The notes beneath the pieces are model-generated. The model was not told the DNA's origin. It saw only the letters and a list, made by a program, of their open reading frames with translations, and searched no databases. A stretch of 34,896 nt of DNA from Aphodomonas sp964553125 (GTDB lineage: Bacteria; Bacillota; Clostridia; Christensenellales; Aristaeellaceae). The position numbers were made by a program, and so were the translations under genes. Location: assembly GCA_964553125.1 (NCBI GenBank), contig CAZKJW010000014.1:1-34896 (forward strand), in the 5' to 3' direction. This document shows positions 24,312-31,211 of the stretch, piece after piece. Every line of letters begins with the position of its first letter. Positions within the stretch are counted from its first letter, which is position 1.

Positions 24312-26269
24312 TTACGGTTCAATCGCGTCCGTGCGCCAGATGAAGCGCACCGCGCCGCTCGTCCCGTCGGCGATTCCGGAATAGTTGGAATAGGCTCCGG
24401 CGGCCTGAATCATCGCGCGCATGCGCGCAATCAAAGCATCCATGTCCTCGTTCACAAGCGTGTCGAGCTTTTCAACGCCCTCCTCGCTGAACGTCTGCAA
24501 GCCGTCCTGCATGGACTGCGCGCCCTCAAGAAGCTGGGCGACGCCGTCCTNNNNNNNNNNNNNNNNNNNNNNNNNNNNNNNNNNNNNNNNNNNNNNNNNN
24601 NNNNNNNNNNNNNNNNNNNNNNNNNNNNNNNNNNNNNNNNNNNNNNNNNNACGCCGTCCTTCAGCTGCGCCGCGCCGGTCGCCGCCGAAGCCGCGCCTTC
24701 GGTGTAGGCAAGCAGCCCCTCATAGAACGCGGCGTAGCCGCTAAGCTGCTCCCTGAGCGATACGAGCGTCGTGCGCGTCGCCTGATAAAGCTCGACGTTC
24801 TGCGCGATCTGGCTCTGCACGTCCTCGCTCTGCATGTTCTGGTCAATCAGCTGCTGCACCTGCGCCTCGGTGTTCTGCGCAATCAGCGTCTGCACGTCAT
24901 CGGAAGCCGTCTGCGCTTCAACGTTCTGCGCGATCAGCGCCTTCACCTCGTCCGAAGCCATCTGCCGCGCGGTCACGCCTTCGATCTGCTCCACCTGTGC
25001 GTCGGAAATCTGCCCGCTCTGCCGGGCGCCGGCGTAGCTTTCGGGCGTCATGCCGGCTTCGGCCAGCACCTGCGCAAGCACGCCCTGCTGCACAGCCTGT
25101 TCCACCTGCGCCGTCACTTCTTCCCGGACAGCCGCTTCCACCGCGGCGCGCACCTGCTCCTCCTGCGCGCGGACGGCCTGCTCCACCTGAGCGCGCGCCT
25201 GCGCTGAAATGCTTTCCTCCGACATCGCCGCGATCAGCGCCGCAAGCGTTTCGTCGTAGTTTTCCACGGTCAGCGTCGGCGCAGCTTCGTCCGCGGCAGC
25301 CAGCTGCCGGTTGGCCGTCGCAAGTAACGCGTCAAAGATCTGCGCAGCGCCGGCCGTCAGGGTTTCGTTGTTGGCGGTAAGCGCCTCCAGCCCGTCGGAA
25401 AGCGCGTTCAGGCCGTCCGCCAGCTGATCCGCGCCCTCGCTCAGCTCGCCAAGCCCGTCGGAAAGCCGCGCGCTTCCGTCCAGCAGCTGCGCCATGCCGT
25501 CGGTCAGCTCCGCCAAGGCGTCCTTCAGGTCGTCCGCATCGTCCAGCCTGCTTGCATCCAGCTTGGCGAACGGCTCGCAGGAAGCCGCGGTCACAGTCAC
25601 TGGCAGGGCGAAGCCCTTCACGTCCGCTTCAATCTCCACATATTCGGGAATGGTCAGCGTTTCGGGGTCAACGTCCAGATTTTTCTGCATTCCCGGCAGC
25701 GCCAGTCCAAGCACGATGGTGTGATCGCCGTCGTTGACGACGCGGCCGTTCACGGCCTTGACATTGGCGAACACGTCGTTTTCCAGCAGCACGCCCGTCA
25801 TCACCGCGAAGGGCAGCGCGAGCTGCTCGCTCTGTCCGGCAATCTGCGCCGTGCAGGTCTCCTCCACCGCATACTCGAAGCGGATGACCGCATGGCCGTC
25901 CTTACCGGCCAGTTCCTCCTGCGCAATCTCCTGCCCGTCGAGCGTGTAGGTGATTTTGACCGAAACGGGCAGCGGTTCCGTGCTTTCGCCCTGATAATAA
26001 ATGTCCTCGCCCTCTGCGGCCCAGAATCCGTCCTCAAAGGCCTGCTCGCCCTTGACATTCTCCACACCGACAAGCCATGTCACATCCGCAATTTCGGCCG
26101 CGCCTTCCGGGTTGGACAGCCAGTCGCTGACAAGAATCCTGCGGGCCGCGCCGTCGGGCGCAGCGAGCACATACACGGTTTCATCCTTCACGGCGTTTTC
26201 CGCCAGCGCAAACGGCGCCGCGCCGCACAGCAGCGTCAGTGACAACAACACAGCCAATAGCTTTTTCAT
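24312..26269 (-). CDS. secreted LxxG/heptad-repeat protein partner of the MMPL exporter, interrupted by an assembly gap
   Basis: Merged length is 615 residues. Collapsing 110 nt gives 616 codons and reads KDGVAQLLEGAQSMQDG across the join. A signal peptide MKKLLAVLLSLTLLCGAAPFALA opens the protein. An N-terminal beta-rich region (about 25-235) is followed by LxxGxxxLxxG repeats (about 240-310, for example LLDGSARLSDGLGELSEGADQLADGL in register). A Glu/Gln/Ala coiled coil with tandem LIAQN repeats (about 437-490) follows, then further LKDG units. Such heptad regions are typical of YhgE/Pip proteins and of the extracellular parts of some MMPL exporters. Here they form a separate exported protein without membrane segments. 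Its start lies 4 bp after the MMPL stop, with AAGGAG inside the end of the MMPL gene, so the two are translationally linked. A role as an extracellular adaptor for the exporter is inference. Confidence 0.8.
24541..24660. other. assembly gap (100 N) with 10-bp flanking duplication
   Basis: The N run is 24551-24650. ACGCCGTCCT occurs directly on both sides (24541-24550 and 24651-24660). The join lies in LxxG-repeat DNA, where assembly is hard. Collapsing it is in frame, but repeat units could be missing. Confidence 0.75.
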
Positions 26270-26273
26270 ACTC

Positions 26274-28343
26274 TTACTCCTTCACTTTCATTTGAAGCGT
26301 CGTGTGCCGCACAACCGCATCCAGCAGCATCAGCAGCGCGGGCAGGAACAGGGTCACGCAAGCCACGCTGACCAGCGCGCCGCGCGCCATGAGCATACAC
26401 ATGGAACGAATGATATCGATATCCGAATAGACGGCCACGCCGAAGGTGGCGGCGAACAGCCCCAGACTGCTGACAATGATGGACGGCAGGGACGCGCTCA
26501 GCGCGTCGGAAATCGCGTCGCGCTTGCTCTTTCCGCCGGTGCGCTCCGCCTTGTAGCGGGTGGTCATCAGAATGGCGTAGTCCACCGTCGCGCCCAGCTG
26601 AATGGTTGAAATGCAGATCGGCGCAATGAAGGGCAGCGACTGACCCAGATAATGCGGCAGCCCAAGGTTGATGAAGATTGCAAGCTCAATGACGGCGATA
26701 AGGATCACCGGCAGCGTCAGGCTCTTTTCCACCAGCAGAATGATGGCGAAAATTGCCAGAATCGAAACCGCGTTGACCACCTGGAAATCATGGTCGGTCG
26801 TCTCGATCATATCCTTGGTGCAGGGCGCTTCGCCGATGAGCAGCCCGGAAGGATCGTGCTTTTTGAGAATCGCGTTCAGCTCGTCGATCTGCTCGCCGAC
26901 AGCGTCGCTTGCGACGCGATATTCCGAGTTGATCAGCATCAGCTCCCAGCGGTCGCTCTTGAGAATGCCCGTAACCGACTCCGGAAGGATTTCCTCCGGC
27001 ACGCGGCTGCCGACGATGCTCTCCAGCGAAAGCACGTACTTCACGCCGTCCACGCGCTCCATCTCGCGGGTCATGCTGCGCAGATCCTTGTCGGGGAGAT
27101 TTGCGTCCACGAGCACCATGTGCGTGGAGGCGATGTTGAACTCATCGGACAGCTTGCTGTTTGCAATCACGTATTCGATATCCTGCGGCAGACACTGCCC
27201 CATGTCGTAATACACCTCGTCGTTGGTGCGGCTGTAACCGTAATAGGCGGGCGCAACCAGCAGCGCGAAAACAACGAGCAGCGCGGGGAACGCCTTTGCC
27301 AGCCACTTGGCGAAGCCGTCCGTGCGGCCGATGAGCGCCTTGTGGCGGGTCTTTTGCAGCGGCTCGTCAAAGAGCAGAATCAGCGCGGGCAGCACGGTCA
27401 CGCAGCCGATCACGCCCAGCAGGACACCCTTCGCCATGACGATGCCCAGATCGCGCCCCATGGTGTAGCTCATGAAGCACAGCGCAATGAAGCCTGCAAT
27501 GGTAGTTGCGGAGCTTCCCACAACCGAGGTGAACGTTTCGCGGATGGCCTGCGCCATTGCCTCGCATTGATCGCCGGCGCGCTCGCGCTGCTCGTTGTAG
27601 CTGTGCCAGAGGAAGATGGAATAGTCCATTGTAACGGCCAGCTGCAAAACGGCGGAAAGCGCTTTGGTGATATAGGAGATTTCTCCCAAGAAATAATTGC
27701 TGCCCAGATTGACCACGATGCACATGCCGATGCTAATCAGGAAAATAATCGGCACCAGCCAGCTGTCTAGCAGCAGCATCATGACTGCGCACGCGCACAC
27801 CACGGCCAGCCCCACATAGATGGGTTCTTCCTTCTCGCACAGGTCTTTCAGATCCGTCACCAACGCGGACATGCCCGTCACAAAGCACTGCTTGCCCGTG
27901 AGCGCGCGAATCTCGCGAATCGCGTCCATCGTCGCGTCGGCGGACGTCGTCGTGTCGAAGAACACGGCCATCATGGTGCTGTGTTCGGTGTTGAATTCGT
28001 TGTAGATCTTCTCCGGCAGAATCTCCATCGGAATGGAAAGATCCGCCAGATCGTCATACCAGATGACCGACCCGACATGATCGACCGTCTCGATTTTCGC
28101 CTTCAGCGCCGAAACGTCGCGCGCCGGCATATCCTCCATGAGTACCAGCGAGAACGCGCCCTTGCCGAATTCGCTCAGCAGCTCGTTCTGCCCGATCACG
28201 GTGTCCATGTCCTCCGGCAGATAGTCCAGCATGTCATAGTTGATGCGCGTGCCGGCCATGCCCCACACGGACGGAATCAGCAGCACAAGCGCGACAATCA
28301 GAATCGGAACGCGGTATTTCACAACCGCCTTGGAAAAACGCAT
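26274..28343 (-). CDS. MMPL/RND family transporter
   Basis: This is a 689-residue inner-membrane exporter. It has two homologous halves, each with one membrane segment, a large extracytoplasmic loop (about 30-170 and 370-520) and five more segments, giving about 12 in total. The paired Asp-Tyr motifs of proton-driven MmpL-type pumps are present in both halves: D240-Y241 in AVTMDYSIFLWHSYNEQR and D588-Y589 in GATVDYAILMTTRYKAER. The loop start INYDMLDYLPEDMDT and the second-half YYDMGQCLPQD are typical of Firmicute MMPL proteins. Cargo is not predictable; relatives move lipids, drugs or peptides. The ATG at 28343 follows AGGAAG. The gene lies 47 bp after DUF308 and 4 bp before the heptad gene, in one operon, and the TetR gene upstream is the likely regulator. 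Confidence 0.88.
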   Translation of the reverse strand: MRFSKAVVKYRVPILIVALVLLIPSVWGMAGTRINYDMLDYLPEDMDTVIGQNELLSEFGKGAFSLVLMEDMPARDVSALKAKIETVDHVGSVIWYDDLADLSIPMEILPEKIYNEFNTEHSTMMAVFFDTTTSADATMDAIREIRALTGKQCFVTGMSALVTDLKDLCEKEEPIYVGLAVVCACAVMMLLLDSWLVPIIFLISIGMCIVVNLGSNYFLGEISYITKALSAVLQLAVTMDYSIFLWHSYNEQRERAGDQCEAMAQAIRETFTSVVGSSATTIAGFIALCFMSYTMGRDLGIVMAKGVLLGVIGCVTVLPALILLFDEPLQKTRHKALIGRTDGFAKWLAKAFPALLVVFALLVAPAYYGYSRTNDEVYYDMGQCLPQDIEYVIANSKLSDEFNIASTHMVLVDANLPDKDLRSMTREMERVDGVKYVLSLESIVGSRVPEEILPESVTGILKSDRWELMLINSEYRVASDAVGEQIDELNAILKKHDPSGLLIGEAPCTKDMIETTDHDFQVVNAVSILAIFAIILLVEKSLTLPVILIAVIELAIFINLGLPHYLGQSLPFIAPICISTIQLGATVDYAILMTTRYKAERTGGKSKRDAISDALSASLPSIIVSSLGLFAATFGVAVYSDIDIIRSMCMLMARGALVSVACVTLFLPALLMLLDAVVRHTTLQMKVKE

Positions 28344-28390
28344 GTTTCTTTCTTCCTGCCTTTCATTGGAATTGTTCCCGCTTCATCCGG

Positions 28391-28921
28391 TTATCTCCGG
28401 CGCACCTTCACGGCGCACAGCGCGCAGGAAAGGTTCAGAATCCCTTCAAACAGCGTGCCGGCTCCCAGCAGCGTCATCAGAACCCTCGCGCTTTTGCTCG
28501 GATGAAGCAGCAGCAGCGCGCCCAGCACGCCCGAGCACACCGCCAGCGCCAGCAAAAGGCTCCACGCCTTCAGCCCGAACCGGCGCGCATCCAGCGCCGA
28601 TTGCAGCTTGAGCAGCCCGTCCGTCAGGACGGCAATTCCCATCATGATGCACAGGAACGACAGCGCGCGCTCCGGATTGGCCAGAATCGCCGCGCCCAGC
28701 ACGGCCAGCAGCACGCCGAAGGCCAGATCAAACTGAAAGGCGAGCTGATACAGGTCCTTGGAAAAATAACCGATCAGCTTCACCACGCCAAAGGCGATCA
28801 GCATCACGCCGATGGTAATGCCCACAGCCGAAACCGAAACGCCGGGGAACAGCATCAGCAGAATTCCCAGCGCGCAGAACGCGGCGGACACGGCGATATA
28901 GCTCGCTTTCACGGACTTCAT
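28391..28921 (-). CDS. DUF308 (HdeD-like) membrane protein
   Basis: This 176-residue protein has six predicted membrane helices in pairs separated by short polar turns (for example LIGYFSKDLYQ, ILANPERALSF, LLLHPSKSARV). The repeated G-x-L/V-x-x-L-x-G-x-x-x-L/I-x-P pattern is that of DUF308/HdeD proteins. HdeD is linked to acid tolerance in E. coli, but the function of Gram-positive members is not known. The ATG at 28921 has GGGGGTGA upstream. It is the first gene of the DUF308-MMPL-heptad operon. Confidence 0.82.
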   Translation of the reverse strand: MKSVKASYIAVSAAFCALGILLMLFPGVSVSAVGITIGVMLIAFGVVKLIGYFSKDLYQLAFQFDLAFGVLLAVLGAAILANPERALSFLCIMMGIAVLTDGLLKLQSALDARRFGLKAWSLLLALAVCSGVLGALLLLHPSKSARVLMTLLGAGTLFEGILNLSCALCAVKVRRR

Positions 28922-28992
28922 ACAATCACCCCCATAACCCGAACTCTCCCTTGGAACGTGATTGATGGTAACCCAAAGCGTCCCGGCAAACA

Positions 28993-29073
28993 ATGGACAT
29001 TCCATCCGCCGTGACCGAAAAACGGACAGCCGCCGCAAAATGCCAAAAAACCAGACATTTCCCGCCAAGTGTC
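28993..29073. promoter_or_regulatory. candidate TetR operators in the DUF308 leader
   Basis: Two inverted repeats lie in the 214 bp between the TetR gene's terminator and DUF308. ATGGA-CAT-TCCAT (28993-29005) is perfect. GACATTT-CCCGCC-AAGTGTC (29054-29073) matches at 6 of 7 pairs. Their position before the MMPL operon suits autologous TetR control. No strong -35/-10 pair was found for the operon here. Confidence 0.35.
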
Positions 29074-29135
29074 GCATTGCGCGCTTTTTCATCAGGCCGC
29101 AAGGCGGCCGATCAAGGAACCCGCCCCGGAAACAC

Positions 29136-29169
29136 AAAAAACGGCGCGCCGCAAGCCACGAACGCGCCG
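29136..29169 (-). terminator. intrinsic terminator after the TetR gene
   Basis: On the minus strand CGGCGCG and CGCGCCG (29169-29163, 29148-29142) pair around a 14-nt loop and are followed by TTTTTT. It lies 24 bp after the TetR stop and separates the adenosyltransferase-TetR unit from the DUF308-MMPL unit. Confidence 0.75.
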
Positions 29170-29193
29170 AATCTGTTTTCCCCCTGTGTGATT

Positions 29194-29876
29194 TTATAGT
29201 GAAACGCGCCTGCACCGCGCAATGGAGCTTTCCACCGCGCNNNNNNNNNNNNNNNNNNNNNNNNNNNNNNNNNNNNNNNNNNNNNNNNNNNNNNNNNNNN
29301 NNNNNNNNNNNNNNNNNNNNNNNNNNNNNNNNNNNNNNNNATGGAGCTTTCCACCGCGCCATCGCGCAGCTCGCATAGCCGCCGCAGCCCCGGCTTCACG
29401 TCCTCCTGCAAGCCGCTGTTGAGCCAGTCGATCATCAGCCCGAAGCACCAGCAGCGGTAGGAGCGCACGAGAATCGCGCGGTCCGCCTCGTCGCAGTTCA
29501 GCCCTTCAAACTGGCTTTCAAAATACGTCTCCACAACGTACTGGCACATGTCCATCAGCCCGCGCTCGTAGATGTCGCGGTTATTGGAGTTGAACAGGTG
29601 CAGCACAGCGCGCCGCTTTTGCAGGATGAAATCCACGGCGATCATCAGGCACTCCTCCATGGACTCCACGCGCGCGTGCTTCTCCATCAGCAGATCCATC
29701 TCCTGCTTGGAAATGGCTTCGATCAGCGCGGGAATGTCCTCGAAGTGATAATAAAACGTATTGCGGTTGATTCCGCACGCGTCCACAATGTCCTTCACCG
29801 TAATCTTCGACAGCGGACGCTCGTCGAGCAGCTGCAGAAAAGCGTCGATAATGGCGTTTCGCGTAAAAGCAGGCAT
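29194..29876 (-). CDS. TetR/AcrR family transcriptional regulator, interrupted by an assembly gap
   Basis: Merged length is 187 residues. Removing 119 nt gives 188 codons ending VESSIARCRRVSL and TAA. The N-terminal helix-turn-helix is clear: RNAIIDAFLQLLDERPLSKITVKDIVDACGINRNTFYYHFED has the TetR features T-V-K-D-I, G-I-N-R-N-T-F-Y-Y-H-F (residues about 7-48). The C-terminal ligand/dimer part (GLMIDWLNSGLQED) resembles the DhaS-like TetR_C type. The ATG at 29876 follows AAAAAGGAG. The gene is 37 bp downstream of the adenosyltransferase gene and probably shares its transcript. It is the obvious candidate repressor of the DUF308-MMPL-heptad operon that starts 270 bp further on, the common arrangement for TetR and exporters. 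Confidence 0.85.
29222..29359. other. assembly gap (100 N) with 19-bp flanking duplication
   Basis: The N run is 29241-29340. The 19 bases at 29222-29240 are repeated exactly at 29341-29359. Collapsing it restores the TetR reading frame to a stop at 29194. Confidence 0.88.
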
Positions 29877-29913
29877 GTCGGCTTCTCCTTTTTCAATGCT
29901 TGTTCGGGTGCGT

Positions 29914-30444
29914 TTAGAATTCAACGCCCCGGCGCGCGGGAACCCCTTCGTCGTATGGGTGCCGGATCTTGCGCATTTCCGTCACATAGGCGGCGAGCGC
30001 CAGCAAGTTTTCAGGCGCTGTGCGCCCGGTGATCACCACCTCGGCGCTTTGCAGCCAGCCGCGGATCAGCGTCTCGGCGCGCTTTGCGTCGATGAACCCG
30101 ACCTCAATCGCCGCAAGCAGCTCGTCGCATACGATCAGCGTCGGGCGCTGCGCGCGGACGGCTTCGTCGATTTGCTCCATGCAGGCGGCCTGCGCGGCGG
30201 CTTCCGCGGCGCGCTCCTGCGCGTCCATGGTAAAAACGAATTTCCCCGTCGGGCACACAGGCAGCACGGTCACGCCGGGAATGGCCGCAAGCGGCGCAAT
30301 CTCGCCCGATGCGCCATCCTTGAGGAACTGCGCAAATAGCACGCTGCCGCCGCACCCCGCATGGCGGACGCACAGCCCCACGGCGCATGTCGTCTTTCCT
30401 TTTCCTTCGCCGATATAGGCGTGAAGGCAGTGCAGGTTTTCCAT
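29914..30444 (-). CDS. cobO: corrinoid adenosyltransferase (CobA/CobO/BtuR type)
   Basis: This 176-residue protein starts MENLHCLHAYIGEGKGKTT. The P-loop GEGKGKTT (residues 12-19) is the diagnostic motif of the CobA/CobO ATP:cob(I)alamin/cob(I)yrinate adenosyltransferase family. The enzyme transfers the 5'-deoxyadenosyl group of ATP to Co(I) corrinoid. Also seen are VLFAQFLKDG, LIVCDELLAAIEVG (the Walker B-like D-E-L) and VVITGRTAPENLLALA, all family hallmarks. Length is slightly under the usual 180-200. The ATG at 30444 lies 19 bp after the stop of the secreted-protein gene and has GGGGAAAAG upstream. No other cobalamin gene or B12 riboswitch is nearby, so it probably serves salvage of imported corrinoid. 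Confidence 0.9.
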   Translation of the reverse strand: MENLHCLHAYIGEGKGKTTCAVGLCVRHAGCGGSVLFAQFLKDGASGEIAPLAAIPGVTVLPVCPTGKFVFTMDAQERAAEAAAQAACMEQIDEAVRAQRPTLIVCDELLAAIEVGFIDAKRAETLIRGWLQSAEVVITGRTAPENLLALAAYVTEMRKIRHPYDEGVPARRGVEF

Positions 30445-30463
30445 TGTGCTTTTCCCCCGCGCT

Positions 30464-31105
30464 TCAGTTTGCAAAGCAGATATACGCCTGCCCGGTCGGC
30501 GCGGCCGTCAATTCGCCCTCCGCCGCGGAAAAATCGTCGCGCAGCGCCGTCTCGCCCGCGCCCTCGATCAGCGTGAACGCCGGGCCCGTGCCGAGCATCT
30601 TGTCGCTCTCCGTCATGTAGTGTTCCCACACGGCGTAGCCGCCGCCGCATTCCGCAACGGCGTCGCCGGTGTATTTCACCTTTTTGCCCGTCGGCAGCGT
30701 CAGCGTGATGGTGCGTCCCTTGATCTCCCAGCCGAAAGCGTATTCCTTCTCGCCAGTCAGATCCAGCGTGTATGCGCCCGTTTTCACGTCCTTCACTTCG
30801 CCGTCGCGGCAGAAGCCGAGGTAGTAGCCATGCGCGTCGAACACAATATGCACCGAGCAGCCGGTAATCGCCGCAACGCTGTCGGGAAAATTCGGCGTAG
30901 CGATCAGCGCGCACGCGCCGCCGCCGAAAAAGCGAGCCTTGGCGCTCATCTTCGTCACCTTGCCGCCCAGCTCCGCGCCGGTGTAGCAGGCGTAGTCCGC
31001 ATCGGAAAACAGCAGCATCCCCTCCGCCGCCGTCGCATCCGCCATGCACAGCGCGGGCGCGAGCATCAGCCACAGCGCCGCCGCCACCAAGAGAAGTTTC
31101 TTCAT
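30464..31105 (-). CDS. secreted protein of unknown function
   Basis: This 213-residue protein begins with a clear signal peptide, MKKLLLVAAALWLMLAPALCMADA. The mature part is small and beta-rich with several Cys (for example YACYTG, GGACALI, TGCSVHI, FCRDGE, AECGGG, YICFAN) and no membrane anchor. The segment DATAAEGMLLFSDADY may be the mature N-terminus. I do not recognise the family. The ATG at 31105 has GAGGTGAA about 6 nt upstream; the GTG at 31108 is an alternative. It is the first gene of the unit continuing into the adenosyltransferase and TetR genes, driven by one half of the shared divergent promoter. Whether it has any link to corrinoids is unknown. Confidence 0.7.
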   Translation of the reverse strand: MKKLLLVAAALWLMLAPALCMADATAAEGMLLFSDADYACYTGAELGGKVTKMSAKARFFGGGACALIATPNFPDSVAAITGCSVHIVFDAHGYYLGFCRDGEVKDVKTGAYTLDLTGEKEYAFGWEIKGRTITLTLPTGKKVKYTGDAVAECGGGYAVWEHYMTESDKMLGTGPAFTLIEGAGETALRDDFSAAEGELTAAPTGQAYICFAN

Positions 31106-31129
31106 CACCGTTCACCTCGCTTTTCCTCA

Positions 31130-31181
31130 ATTATAACGGCTTCGCCGGGGGATTGCAAGGCGGCGCTTGCTTGGCTATAAT
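31130..31181. promoter_or_regulatory. divergent promoter pair sharing one palindromic -35 hexamer
   Basis: TTGCAA (31153-31158) is its own reverse complement. On the plus strand it is followed after 17 bp by TATAAT (31176-31181) for addB. On the minus strand it is followed after 17 bp by TATAAT (31135-31130) for the secreted protein-cobO-tetR unit. Both spacers are optimal and both -10 boxes perfect. Confidence 0.8.
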
Positions 31182-31211
31182 GAACATATCACTTTGCGGA
31201 GGGGAACGCCC

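Noticed and set aside
30445..31129. Cobalamin riboswitch controlling the adenosyltransferase
   Set aside because: No B12-box-like sequence in the short leader, and the gene is second in its unit behind a secreted-protein gene.
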